Of a stretch of DNA of 64,000 bases, positions 27,440 to 35,900 are shown piece by piece. A program made the translations under genes and the position numbers. Origin of the DNA: a bacterium (GTDB taxonomy: Bacteria; Acidobacteriota; Thermoanaerobaculia; Multivoradales; J023); the NCBI GenBank assembly GCA_024226315.1, contig JAAELT010000684.1:62001-126000 (forward strand), given 5' to 3'. The notes under the pieces are model-generated. The model made no database searches. It had not been told where the DNA came from and worked only from the letters and a program-made list of their open reading frames with translations. Position 1 is the stretch's first letter. Every line of letters begins with the position of its first letter.

Positions 27440-30400
27440 ATGAGCGACATTTCATCCGCGCCCCTTCGGGGCGACGACGGCTTCATCGCCTGGTTCGCCA
27501 AGAACGGCGTCGCCGCCAACCTGCTGCTGCTGCTGATCGTCATCGCCGGCTTCACCAGCTACTCGTCGAAGGTCCGGAAGGAGGTCTTCCCCGAATTTTC
27601 GGTCGACATGATCACCGTCACCGTGCCCTACCTCGGCGCCGCGCCCGAGGAAGTGGAAGAAGCGGTGTGCGCGCGCATCGAGGAGCGGGTCGCGGATCTC
27701 GAGACGGTGGAGCGCGTGCGCTCGACCGCGGCCGAGGGCGTCGGCACCGTGACAATCGAGCTGCTCGACGGGGTCGACACCCGCGAGGCGCTGGACGACG
27801 TCAAGACCCGGGTCGACGCCATCGACACTTTCCCGGCGGAGACCGAGAAGCCGGTCATCCAGGAGGCGATCATCCGCCGCCAGGTGCTGTCGATCGCCAT
27901 CTCCGGCGACGCCGACGAGCGGACCCTGCGCCGGCTGGGAGAGCAGGTGCGCGACGAGGTCTCCGCACTGCCCGACATCACGCAGGTGGAGCTGGTGGCG
28001 GCTCGCCCGTACGAGATCTCGATCGAGGTGTCGGAGGAGAACCTGCGCCGCCATGGGCTGAGCTTCGACCAGGTGGCGCGGGCGGTGCGCCGCTCGTCAC
28101 TCGACCTGCCCGGCGGCTCGGTGAAAACCGAGGGCGGCGAGATCTTGCTGCGCACCGACGGCCAGGCCTACCGCGGGCGCGAGTTCGAGGATCTGGTGCT
28201 GCGGAGCCGTCCCGACGGCACCCGCCTGACCCTCGGCCAGGTGGCGACCGTGGTCGACGGTTTCGCCGACACCGACCTGGCGGCGCGCTTCGACGGCCAG
28301 CAGGCCGTGCTGGTGCAGGTCTACCGGGTGGGCGACCAGGACGTCACGGTAGTGGCCGAGAGCGCCAAGGCCTACGTCGAGGCGGCTCTTCCGCGCATGC
28401 CCGAGGGTGTCGGCATGACCATCTGGCAGGACGACACCCGGCTGCTCAAGAGCCGGCTCGACACCCTGCTCAAGAACGGCCGTGCCGGTCTGCTCCTGGT
28501 GCTCCTGGTGCTCACGTTGTTCCTGCGTCTGCGGCTGGCGTTCTGGGCGTCGGTGGGCATCCTGGTCTCGTTCATGGGCGCCTTCTGGCTGATGCCGCCG
28601 CTCGACCTGTCGGTCAACATGATCTCGCTGTTCGCCTTCATCGTGGTGCTCGGCATCGTGGTCGACGACGCCATCGTGGTGGGCGAGAACATCTACCGCC
28701 ACCTGCAGATGGGCAAAGCCGGGCTGGAGGCGGCGATCGACGGCGTGCGCGAGGTGGCGGTGCCGGTGACGTTCTCGATCCTGACCACCGTCGCCGCCTT
28801 CGGCCCGCTGTTGCTGATCGGCGGCACCACCGCCAAGATCATGCGCAACATCCCGCTGATCGTGATCAGCGTACTGCTGTTCTCGTTGGTGGAGGCGCTG
28901 CTGATCCTGCCGGCCCACCTCAAGCATCTCGATACCCGGCCCAGGCCGCTGGTGCCGCTGCTCGCCTTCACCGAGCGCCTTCAGCGCCCGACGGTGAGGC
29001 TGCTCGAGTGGTTGATCGAGCGCACCTACAGGCCGATGCTCAACCTGGCGCTCGAATGGCGCTACACCACGGTCGCGATCGCACTGTCGATCCTGCTGCT
29101 GACGGTGGGGCTGGTGGCCGGTGGGCGGATCAAGTTCTCCTTCTTCCCGCCGGTCGAGGCCGACAACCTGGTCGCCTACCTGACCCTGCCGCAGGGCACC
29201 TCGGTGGACAAGACGACGGCCATCCTGCGGAGTATCGAAGACAGCGCGCGGGAGCTCGAGCGGCGGCTCGAGGACGAGGGCGAGCCGGGCGCATTCCGGC
29301 ACATGCTGACCACCATCGGCGACCAGCCGTTTCGCGGCCGGCAGAGCCGCTTCAACTTCCGCAGCGCGGTCGCCTCGTCCCACCTGGGCGAAATCAACAT
29401 CGAGTTGGCGCCGGCCGAGGAGCGCACCATCACCGCGTCTGAGATGAACAAGCGCTGGCGCGAGATCACCGGTCCGGTGCCCGACGCCGTCGAGCTGGTG
29501 TTCGTGTCGTCGCTGTTCTCGACCGGCGACGCCATCGACATTCAGCTCGCCGGCCCCGACCTCGATCAGCTTCGCCAGGCCGCCGAGGAGCTCAAACAGG
29601 AGATCGCCCAGTACCCGGGCGTGGAGGACATCACCGATTCTTTCCGCGCCGGCAAGCAGGAGGTGAAGCTGGAGGTCACGCCCCAGGCCGAGTCGCTCGG
29701 CATCTCGCTGTCGGATCTGGCGCGCCAGGTGCGCCAGGCGTTCTACGGCGAGGAGGCGCAGCGCATCCAGCGCGGCCGCGAAGAGGTCAAGGTCATGGTG
29801 CGCTACCCGGAGAGCGAGCGCCGCTCGCTCGCCAACCTCGAGCAGATGCGCGTACGCACCGCCTCGGGAGACGAAGTACCGTTCTCGGTCGCCGGGCGCA
29901 TGGACCTGGGCCGCGGCTACGCCACCATCGTGCGCACCGACCGCAACCGCACGGTCAACGTCACCGCCGACGTCGATCTCGAGACCGCCAACGCCAACGA
30001 GATCCTGGCCGCCGTGCAGCGCGACGTCCTGCCGCGCCTGATGGCCGACTACCGTGGCCTCACTTACACCCTGGAAGGCGAGCAGCAGCAGCAGCGCGAG
30101 ACTATGGGAGGCCTGCTCGAGAGTTTCGGCCTGGCGATCATGTTGATCTACGGGCTTCTGGCGGTGCCGTTCCGCTCTTACGTCCAGCCGATGATCGTCA
30201 TGAGCGCCATCCCCTTCGGCCTGATCGGCGCGGTCGTCGGCCACATGGTGATGGGCATCGACCTGGCGATCCTGTCGGTCTTCGGCATGGTGGCGCTCAC
30301 CGGTGTGGTGGTCAACGACAGCCTGGTACTGGTCGACTTCATCAACCGCTCCTACCGCGGCGGTACGCCGCTGCATCAGGCCATCCGCGAGGCCGGCGAG

Positions 30401-30664
30401 ATCCGCTTCCGGCCGATCCTGCTCACCTCGCTCACCACCTTCGCCGGCCTCACCCCGCTGCTCCTCGAACGCAGCCTGCAGGCCCAGTTCCTGATCCCGA
30501 TGGCCATCTCGCTGGCCTTCGGTATCCTCTTCGCCACCGGCATCATCCTGATTATCGTGCCGGTCGGGTACCACATCCTGGAAGACGTCAAGGCGTTCAC
30601 GCGGCGCATCTTCGGCCTGACCGAGCCCGCCGCGCCGGCGCCGACGGTGCCGCAGGAGGCGTGA
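27440..30664 (+). CDS. RND efflux pump permease (AcrB-like)
   Basis: The 1074-residue pump has the first helix after AKNGVAANLLLLLIVIAG. Helix 4 contains GIVVDDAIVVGENIYRHLQ with both relay aspartates, and helices 10-12 include MVALTGVVVNDSLVLVDFIN. It starts one base after the adaptor stop. A GCCCC-TTC-GGGGC hairpin (27460-27472) lies within codons 8-12 (APLRG), so the extreme N-terminus was probably altered by insertion of that small palindrome. With the upstream genes it forms a complete tripartite drug or metabolite exporter. Confidence 0.95.
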   Translation: MSDISSAPLRGDDGFIAWFAKNGVAANLLLLLIVIAGFTSYSSKVRKEVFPEFSVDMITVTVPYLGAAPEEVEEAVCARIEERVADLETVERVRSTAAEGVGTVTIELLDGVDTREALDDVKTRVDAIDTFPAETEKPVIQEAIIRRQVLSIAISGDADERTLRRLGEQVRDEVSALPDITQVELVAARPYEISIEVSEENLRRHGLSFDQVARAVRRSSLDLPGGSVKTEGGEILLRTDGQAYRGREFEDLVLRSRPDGTRLTLGQVATVVDGFADTDLAARFDGQQAVLVQVYRVGDQDVTVVAESAKAYVEAALPRMPEGVGMTIWQDDTRLLKSRLDTLLKNGRAGLLLVLLVLTLFLRLRLAFWASVGILVSFMGAFWLMPPLDLSVNMISLFAFIVVLGIVVDDAIVVGENIYRHLQMGKAGLEAAIDGVREVAVPVTFSILTTVAAFGPLLLIGGTTAKIMRNIPLIVISVLLFSLVEALLILPAHLKHLDTRPRPLVPLLAFTERLQRPTVRLLEWLIERTYRPMLNLALEWRYTTVAIALSILLLTVGLVAGGRIKFSFFPPVEADNLVAYLTLPQGTSVDKTTAILRSIEDSARELERRLEDEGEPGAFRHMLTTIGDQPFRGRQSRFNFRSAVASSHLGEINIELAPAEERTITASEMNKRWREITGPVPDAVELVFVSSLFSTGDAIDIQLAGPDLDQLRQAAEELKQEIAQYPGVEDITDSFRAGKQEVKLEVTPQAESLGISLSDLARQVRQAFYGEEAQRIQRGREEVKVMVRYPESERRSLANLEQMRVRTASGDEVPFSVAGRMDLGRGYATIVRTDRNRTVNVTADVDLETANANEILAAVQRDVLPRLMADYRGLTYTLEGEQQQQRETMGGLLESFGLAIMLIYGLLAVPFRSYVQPMIVMSAIPFGLIGAVVGHMVMGIDLAILSVFGMVALTGVVVNDSLVLVDFINRSYRGGTPLHQAIREAGEIRFRPILLTSLTTFAGLTPLLLERSLQAQFLIPMAISLAFGILFATGIILIIVPVGYHILEDVKAFTRRIFGLTEPAAPAPTVPQEA
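27460..27472. repeat. GC hairpin inside the start of the RND pump gene
   Basis: GCCCC-TTC-GGGGC occupies codons 8-11 of the pump gene at 27440 (APLRG). It is of the same kind as the hairpins at 7375, 26200 and 62286. Confidence 0.6.
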
Positions 30665-30721
30665 GGGCTGGGCGTGCCGTTGCGACTTCGGCGGCGAGGT
30701 TCTGATCGCAAGTGACCAGCG

Positions 30722-31228
30722 CTACTCTTCGTCCGGTTTCTCCCCTCGAGCTTCCCGGCGTTTCTTCATCCTCTCCCGCGCCGCGGGACTCGGAGGCACC
30801 TTCTTCACCTTGCCCCCGAGCGCGGTATAGGTCTCCATCAGCTCCTCGAGCGACTTCATGCGGTGCTCCAGCCGCCCGATGCCCTCGATGTTGAGCTCCA
30901 TCAGGCCGCCGACCACCTGACGCAGGGCCGGGCTCTGCTCGAGCCGGTCCTCTTCGACGCGGGGTCGCGGCTCCCCGGCGGGCTGATCGCCGCCCGCTTC
31001 GGCTGATGTCTCCAGCGCTCGCTGGAGATCGCGGAAGTCGGCGCCGACAGCGTTCAGGTACTTCACCAGGCTCTCCACCGTGGGCATCTCGTGCCCGTTC
31101 TCGTAGCGCGACACCTGGGGCGCGGTCATGCCCGTGGCGCGGCAGACCTCCACCTGCTTCATGCGCGCGCGCCAGCGCAAGTCCTTGAGGGCTTCGCCGA
31201 AGCCGGATAGATGCTCGAGGCTGATCAT
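30722..31228 (-). CDS. Xre-family transcriptional regulator
   Basis: The 168-residue protein has an N-terminal helix-turn-helix of the Xre/Cro type (FGEALKDLRWRARMKQVEVC, RATGMTAPQVSRYENGHEMP, TVESLVKYLNAVGAD). A long charged helical C-terminus (LMELNIEGIGRLEHRMKSLE) follows and ends in a basic tail. ATG 31228 has a perfect GGAGG upstream; a longer open frame to 31672 has no support. It is divergent from the helical protein at 31511, and the paired dyads at 31375-31457 between them are candidate operators. Confidence 0.88.
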   Translation of the reverse strand: MISLEHLSGFGEALKDLRWRARMKQVEVCRATGMTAPQVSRYENGHEMPTVESLVKYLNAVGADFRDLQRALETSAEAGGDQPAGEPRPRVEEDRLEQSPALRQVVGGLMELNIEGIGRLEHRMKSLEELMETYTALGGKVKKVPPSPAARERMKKRREARGEKPDEE

Positions 31229-31374
31229 GGTTCCTCCTGCGCCCCGCTCTCGGCGGAGTCGACGGTTGTGGGCCGGGGCAGACCTGCAACGGCCAGGGTC
31301 TTGCCCCAATCGGTAAGACCCATGAATTCTATCCGTAATTCCTGCGGTCCTCAACCCCATTCGTTGACCCTTGG

Positions 31375-31457
31375 GGACATTGAATTGTCCAGCTTCATTG
31401 GCTATTGACTTCTTTCCCGATCCAAGAGACCCTTTCCTTGGGGCAAGGGAATTGCCC
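31375..31457. promoter_or_regulatory. Two related stem-loops in a divergent promoter region
   Basis: GGACA-TTGAAT-TGTCC (31375-31390) and GGGCAA-GGGAA-TTGCCC (31441-31457) are each preceded by CCTTGGGG or an overlapping form, and both contain GAATTG. Their centres are 66-67 bp apart. They are probably two operator copies for the divergent Xre regulator, or leader hairpins of the gene at 31511. Confidence 0.5.
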
Positions 31458-31510
31458 TTGAAAGCAATCAACCTCACTCTCGAAGTGAGGCAAGAAAGGA
31501 GGTGAGAGCC

Positions 31511-32374
31511 ATGCTGAACAAGACTCTCAACGTGCCATCCACGATGGTGGCCCGGCGAATGGAGGCGAGCGACTTGGTGCTGTGGGCCCTCAAGACCTTC
31601 GGTACCGAGATGGTCATGCGTCTCAACGAGCGGCACGCGCCGCTCATCGAGGAAGGTCTGGTGATGCCCCACGACGCGCAGCTACAGCTGTTCGTCATCG
31701 AGCTGACCCAGGTCCGTGACCGGTTGTCGGCGGCGGCTCGCGGACACCGTGAACAGAAGGCCCAGGAAATCAAATTCCGGGGCCTGAGGAACACGGCGGT
31801 CGACGACGTCAACGCCAAGATGGCTGGCCTGCGCAGCACGTTCCGCGGCGTCTATGACGACGCGCAGCTGGCTGAGCTCGGCCTCACGCGGCGCAACCCG
31901 CGTTCGCCGGAGGTGCTTCTGGAGCAGGCGGCCACGGTGGCCGTCCATCTGGGAGCTCAGGATCTGGTGCTCTCCGGGTCTCAGTTCGGACAGTTCGATC
32001 TCGATGCGGCCACTCTGGCGCAAGAGCTCGAGCCGTCGGCCGAGACGCTGAAGCAGGCCCTGTCGGACCTGCGCCGGGAGGAGCGGCAGACCCAGCTCGC
32101 CCAGTCCGTCAAGGACGCGGCGATGGATGACTTCAACCGCGCGTTCCAGTGGATCGCGCGGACCTTGGAGTCCAACCTGCGCTTCGTCGGCCTCGACGAC
32201 CTCGCTGCCAAGGTGCGGCCGTCGACCCGGCGGCCCGGACTGACCGAGCGTCAGGCCGAGGCCGAAGGCGACCAGCCGGCGGCCGACGGCACCGACTCGG
32301 ATGACACGGTACCGGTGGACGGCGAGGCCTCTTCGGAGGATTCACCCTCGCCCGAGGCCGTGATCGAGTCGTAG
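31511..32374 (+). CDS. Unknown helical protein with acidic tail
   Basis: The 287-residue soluble protein starts at the ATG after AGGAGGTG (31497-31504). I recognise no family. Residues about 15-230 are almost wholly alpha-helical and charged, for example LFVIELTQVRDRLSAAARGH and LRREERQTQLAQSVKDAAMD. The last 55 residues are Asp/Glu/Ser/Pro-rich and probably disordered. It has no signal peptide or membrane helix. It is divergent from an Xre regulator and followed by a strong terminator, so it is a single-gene transcript that could be regulated by that Xre protein. Confidence 0.75.
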   Translation: MLNKTLNVPSTMVARRMEASDLVLWALKTFGTEMVMRLNERHAPLIEEGLVMPHDAQLQLFVIELTQVRDRLSAAARGHREQKAQEIKFRGLRNTAVDDVNAKMAGLRSTFRGVYDDAQLAELGLTRRNPRSPEVLLEQAATVAVHLGAQDLVLSGSQFGQFDLDAATLAQELEPSAETLKQALSDLRREERQTQLAQSVKDAAMDDFNRAFQWIARTLESNLRFVGLDDLAAKVRPSTRRPGLTERQAEAEGDQPAADGTDSDDTVPVDGEASSEDSPSPEAVIES

Positions 32375-32400
32375 CTTCACGACTTCCCAGGAGTGAGGCA

Positions 32401-32434
32401 GGAGCCGCGGCGACAGCGCCGCGGCTCCTTTTTC
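32401..32434 (+). terminator. Strong rho-independent terminator
   Basis: GGAGCCGCGGCG and CGCCGCGGCTCC form a perfect 12-bp stem with loop ACAG, followed by TTTTTC. It lies 26 bases after the stop at 32374. Confidence 0.95.
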
Positions 32435-32462
32435 TTGCCTCGTCGGTGCGCAAGTCCGCGCG

Positions 32463-32727
32463 GGGAACGGTTCCCGGTGGCAGGCCCGGCGTCCCACGCG
32501 TGCCGGGAACGGTTCCCAGCGAGGGTCCGATCCACCCAATTGAATTGGAAACGGTTCCCAGCGGGGGGTCGATCCACCCAATTGAATTGGGAACGGTTCC
32601 CGGCGGACTATTTCAGATCCCCATTCGCGCTGGGAACGAAACCCGGCGGGGTGCCGATCCAGCCCATCGAGCTGGGAACGGTTCCGCGCTCGACTTCCAA
32701 TTCCCATTCGCGCTGGGAACCGCGGCG
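32463..32727. repeat. Degenerate tandem array, seven units of about 42 bp
   Basis: Units start at 32463, 32505, 32547, 32589, 32632, 32674 and 32715 (intervals 42, 42, 42, 43, 42, 41). Each opens with GGGAACGGTTCCC or a variant, a 13-bp dyad that is perfect in units 1, 2 and 4. The remaining 29 bp are partly shared: GATCCACCCAATTGAATT in units 2 and 3, CCCATTCGCGCT in units 4 and 6. The uneven intervals would break a reading frame, so the array is not coding. It lies between a terminator and the DUF4143 ATPase promoter. Confidence 0.85.
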
Positions 32728-32767
32728 TCGGCGCTGTCGGTGCCACAGGAGGCTCGAGAGCTCTGAA

Positions 32768-32779
32768 CAGAACGTTCTG
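32768..32779. promoter_or_regulatory. Perfect 12-bp palindrome upstream of the second ATPase
   Basis: CAGAACGTTCTG reads the same on both strands and lies seven bases before the 31-nt stem-loop. It contains GAACGTTC, similar to LexA-type half-sites but without their usual spacer. Probable operator; the regulator is unknown. Confidence 0.45.
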
Positions 32780-32786
32780 ATACCTG

Positions 32787-32817
32787 CGCGGGCGCTTTGC
32801 ATGATAAAGTGCCCGCG
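32787..32817 (+). promoter_or_regulatory. 31-nt stem-loop abutting the second DUF4143 ATPase start
   Basis: Arms CGCGGGCG and TGCCCGCG enclose C-TTTGC-ATG-ATAAA-G. It has the same length and core (TTTRCAYGRTAAAGTG) as the one at 3029-3059. The outer arms differ at most positions but stay paired, with G-U pairs where they are not Watson-Crick. It ends on the base before the ATG, and no Shine-Dalgarno lies in between. Confidence 0.7.
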
Positions 32818-33972
32818 ATGTATACACGCCTTGCTACCGTTCCCGACCATTCGTTCTTCCTGTTCGGGCCTCGCGCGACCGGCAAGACCACGTGGCTCAG
32901 GCAACACCTGGTCGACGCTCTGTGGTTCAATCTCCTGCTGGATGACGACTACCTCCCCCTACTCGGGTCGGCCCGGTTGTTTCGCGAGAGGGTCGAAACG
33001 CGGCCCGCGGGGTCATGGATCGTCGTGGATGAAGTCCAGCGCTTGCCCGGGCTCCTGAACGAGGTCCATGACCTGATCTCTCGCCACGGCGACGACTACA
33101 AGTTCGCGCTCAGTGGCTCCAGCGCGCGCAAGTTGCGGCGCCTCGACGTGAACCTGCTGGCCGGCCGCGTCATCGAGCGCGCCATGTTTCCGCTCGTCGC
33201 CCGGGAGTTGGGTCCCGACTTCGACCTCGATGCCGTCCTCAGGTTCGGATCGCTCCCCGGCATCTACTCCGACGAGCGATACCGGGTCGAGAAGCTGCGG
33301 GCCTACGTTCACACCTACCTGCGCCAGGAGATCCAGCAGGAAGCGCTGGTCAAGGATCTCGGCTCCTTCCACCGCTTTCTCGAGATCGCGGCCCTGATGC
33401 ACGGACAGGTCGTCAACCAGGCCGGGATAGCCCGCGACGCCGCCGTCGCGCGGACGACGGTCCAGCGTTTCTTCGAGACTCTCGTCGACACTCTCGTCGG
33501 GTGCCTAGTACCCGCCTGGCGGGCGAGGGCGAAGGTGAGGGAGCACGGCAAGCCCAAGTTCTATTTCTTCGATCCGGGCGTGGTTCGCGCCATCCGCGAT
33601 GTGGCCGACGAGCCGTTGGCCGACGGCGACGCGGGCGCCCTGCTCGAAGGCGTTGTTCTCCACGAGCTCCGCGCGGCCATTGCCTACCAGGGCCTCGGTG
33701 GCGAGATCTTCTACTGGAGCACTCCAGGATCGAAAGAGATCGACTTCATCTGGGTGAAGGGCTCGAAGCGTGTCGCTGTCGAAGTCAAGAGCTCCCGGCG
33801 GTGGCGATCAGAGTACGCCAAGACCATCAACGAATTCCTCGACGAGGGGAAGGTCACTCGCGGCTTCGTGGTCTACCGGGGAAAAGAGCGTTATCGGAGC
33901 GGCAATGTAGACGGGCTGCCGGTCGAGGATTTCCTCTCCCTGATCTACACGGATACCTTCTACCTCGGCTAG
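32818..33972 (+). CDS. AAA-type ATPase with DUF4143 C-terminal domain
   Basis: The 384-residue protein is a paralogue of that at 1869. It has Walker A GPRATGKTT (about 17-25), Walker B WIVVDEVQRLPG, GSSARKL, LLAGRVIERAMFPL and a C-terminal nuclease-like pattern (GSKEIDFIWVKGSKRVAVEV followed by KSS). ATG 32818 is used because it follows the stem-loop directly and matches the paralogue's start; the track upstream has no homology. It is flanked by the tandem array at 32463 and the SRPBCC gene. Function unknown; the family behaves like dispersed accessory genes. Confidence 0.9.
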   Translation: MYTRLATVPDHSFFLFGPRATGKTTWLRQHLVDALWFNLLLDDDYLPLLGSARLFRERVETRPAGSWIVVDEVQRLPGLLNEVHDLISRHGDDYKFALSGSSARKLRRLDVNLLAGRVIERAMFPLVARELGPDFDLDAVLRFGSLPGIYSDERYRVEKLRAYVHTYLRQEIQQEALVKDLGSFHRFLEIAALMHGQVVNQAGIARDAAVARTTVQRFFETLVDTLVGCLVPAWRARAKVREHGKPKFYFFDPGVVRAIRDVADEPLADGDAGALLEGVVLHELRAAIAYQGLGGEIFYWSTPGSKEIDFIWVKGSKRVAVEVKSSRRWRSEYAKTINEFLDEGKVTRGFVVYRGKERYRSGNVDGLPVEDFLSLIYTDTFYLG

Positions 33973-34088
33973 CCCCAGTCCCTCGTCGGTTCTCGGCAAT
34001 CGGATCGCCACGATGCACGGCTTCGAAAGCGGCGACGTCAGCGCATGGTAGTTCCGCGGCGGCGATCGAGGCCGCCCACGGCCGCCGG

Positions 34089-34766
34089 CTAGGAAGCGCC
34101 TTCGGCCCGTTCCTTGATGCCGAGCAACATCTTACGTTCCATCACGAAGTGCGACGGCTCCAGCAGCAGATGGAGCATCATGGCGGACTGCAGACCCCGG
34201 TAGTCCATCCGAAAGCGAGCGATCAACCGGGTCGTGTCCTCCCCGAGTGGATCGAGGATGAAGCCCCAGGTCCAGTCCATCCACCGAGGCGTCGTCTCGT
34301 CGTAGTGGATCGGATAGTCCTTCATCGTTTGCCCGGGTACCAGCGTGCCGTGCAGGATCAGAGCTCGCTCCGGCTCGAGGTCGGCCACGACGACGCCCTC
34401 GTCGGGTGTCTCGGGTCCGTTGGGCAGGATGTCGCCGATCTCGAGGTCCTGGAGCTCGGGCAAGATACGGTCGGCGCTGTGGATCTCGAGTCCCATCAGG
34501 TTCTCCAGCCAGTCGTAGCTGTAGAAGCCGCCACGGCCCTGGCCGATCTGCACCAGCCATGGCCATACCTCCGCGGTGGGTGCCCGGATGGTGATCGCCC
34601 GCGTGGCCTCGATCCGGGGACGCTCGACGATGCCGTCGCCCGGCTGAGGCCCTGTGACCTCTGACCTGGTGGCGCCCCACTTCAAGTGCCAGGGGCGTAG
34701 CACGAAGACGTACGAGGCCAGGCCCGCGGTGCCGGCCAAGGCCAAGTGTTTCGCTCCCTTGTTCAT
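34089..34766 (-). CDS. SRPBCC-family protein with N-terminal membrane anchor
   Basis: The 225-residue protein begins MNKGAKHLALAGTAGLASYV, a likely membrane segment. An SRPBCC/START-like ligand-binding fold follows: TRAITIRAPTAEVWPWLVQI, GQGRGGFYSYDWLENLMGLE, LEPERALILHG, GFILDPLGEDTTRLIARFRM. A helical end region carries MMLHLLLEPSHFVMERKMLL. Such proteins bind hydrophobic ligands; the substrate is unknown. ATG 34766 is chosen over an upstream codon at 34811 because it gives the membrane start. Confidence 0.8.
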   Translation of the reverse strand: MNKGAKHLALAGTAGLASYVFVLRPWHLKWGATRSEVTGPQPGDGIVERPRIEATRAITIRAPTAEVWPWLVQIGQGRGGFYSYDWLENLMGLEIHSADRILPELQDLEIGDILPNGPETPDEGVVVADLEPERALILHGTLVPGQTMKDYPIHYDETTPRWMDWTWGFILDPLGEDTTRLIARFRMDYRGLQSAMMLHLLLEPSHFVMERKMLLGIKERAEGAS

Positions 34767-34871
34767 CAGAATCCTTTCAATGGTCCAGGGGACCCGGGCC
34801 CGCGCGGGCAAAGGCCTTCGAAAAGCCTAACGCGGGCGCGAAGACGAGTCACCGTCCCGAAGGGTAGGCGC

Positions 34872-35396
34872 CTAGCGCAGCCCCAGCCTCTCGTCGAGCA
34901 CGTCTTCCAGAATGCGCATGTCTTCCTCGTGTGCCATGACCTCGTTCTCGAGCTCGATGACCTGGCGCTCCAGCTCCTTCCTGCGGGCTTCGAGCGGCTC
35001 GAGTCTCTTCTCCGCCCGCTCCATCTCGAAGCGCATGTTCTTCCGTACCTCATCGTCGACGTTCGCCCGATCCATATCCTCCTGCCAGGCTTCCAGGTTG
35101 ACCCGCATCGGCTCCACCTCCTCGCTCAGGCGAGTAACTTCCGCCCTGGCCTGGCCCAACTCCTCCCGCCGGGAGATCAGGGCTCGGTTGGCGAGATCGA
35201 CGCGTTTGATCAGCAGGTCGGTCTCCTGACCCGCGACGTGCTTCTCGAGCAGCGCGGCGATCTCCTTCATGGTGACGTTGAGCGCGCTCATCTCCTCCGC
35301 CAGCGAGCTGGGGGCGGGCTCCGTCTCCTGGGCGGTCAGTGAGAGACTGGGAGCGAGGATCGCGATTGTGACGAGTGCGGAGGAGGCGAATTTCAT
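34872..35396 (-). CDS. Secreted coiled-coil protein
   Basis: The 174-residue protein begins MKFASSALVTIAILAPSLSL with a signal peptide ending near LTAQE. A long, highly charged helix with heptad pattern covers about 40-170 (ALISRREELGQARAEVTRLS, EMERAEKRLEPLEARRKELE, RQVIELENEVMAHEEDMRIL). No named family is recognised; it is likely a periplasmic filament or scaffold. ATG 35396 follows AAGGAG; an in-frame ATG at 35411 has no such site. It is divergent from the toxin-antitoxin operon at 35525. Confidence 0.78.
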   Translation of the reverse strand: MKFASSALVTIAILAPSLSLTAQETEPAPSSLAEEMSALNVTMKEIAALLEKHVAGQETDLLIKRVDLANRALISRREELGQARAEVTRLSEEVEPMRVNLEAWQEDMDRANVDDEVRKNMRFEMERAEKRLEPLEARRKELERQVIELENEVMAHEEDMRILEDVLDERLGLR

Positions 35397-35490
35397 GACG
35401 GGCTCCTTCATCGGGATTCGGAGGGCGTCTCGACTCTATCCTCACGAGTGCTGGCTTTCGGCCAACCGATCTCGACAGCTTTCGGCTATC

Positions 35491-35511
35491 GCTGTAGCAT
35501 ATTGCTACAGC
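35491..35511. promoter_or_regulatory. Toxin-antitoxin operator palindrome
   Basis: GCTGTAGCA and TGCTACAGC are perfect 9-bp inverted arms around TAT, 13 bases before the antitoxin ATG and just upstream of GAGGAGG. This is the expected site for antitoxin-mediated autorepression. Confidence 0.75.
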
Positions 35512-35524
35512 CGAGGAGGCGTGG

Positions 35525-35899
35525 ATGAAATCAAGCACCCCGATTCGAATCGATTCAGAGCTCTACGCGGCGGCGACGGACGTTGCTCCAATGATGAGCC
35601 GCAGCACGACGCAGCAGATTTCCCACTGGGCTCGCGTCGGGAGGGAGCTCGAGGCGAGCTCCGGTGTCTCGACAACTGACGTCGCTCGAGTGCTGCGTGG
35701 CGCCAAGGGCTACGACTCGCTCAACACCGAGGAGCAGGCGGTCGTTCGGGCTCACTGGGCCGAGAGGATGACGGCCCTGGCCGGTGCCCTCCGTCTCGAC
35801 CGGAAGTTTGCTGCCGAGGGACGACCATACCTGGATCTCGACGAGGCCGGGAACGTGGTGCGGCACGACCCGGCGCCGTGCCGGCGCGCGGAAGACTGA
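35525..35899 (+). CDS. ParD-like antitoxin
   Basis: The 124-residue protein matches the ParD-like antitoxin pattern near its start: TPIRIDSELYAAATDVAPMM, SRSTTQQISHWARVGRELEA. This is a ribbon-helix-helix DNA-binding part. The C-terminal half (YDSLNTEEQAVVRAHWAERM) would contact the toxin. The start follows GAGGAGG and a perfect palindrome. One base separates its stop from the GTG of the zeta-type kinase gene, so the pair is co-expressed. Confidence 0.85.
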   Translation: MKSSTPIRIDSELYAAATDVAPMMSRSTTQQISHWARVGRELEASSGVSTTDVARVLRGAKGYDSLNTEEQAVVRAHWAERMTALAGALRLDRKFAAEGRPYLDLDEAGNVVRHDPAPCRRAED

Positions 35900-35900
35900 G

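Noticed and set aside
30722..31672. A 316-residue form of the Xre regulator
   Set aside because: The part upstream of 31228 has no domain, crosses the divergent promoter region with its paired dyads, and overlaps the start of the opposite gene.
32342..32827. Open frames through the tandem array read as a repeat protein
   Set aside because: All frames stay open because the sequence is GC-rich. Unit lengths of 41 and 43 bp would shift the frame between units.
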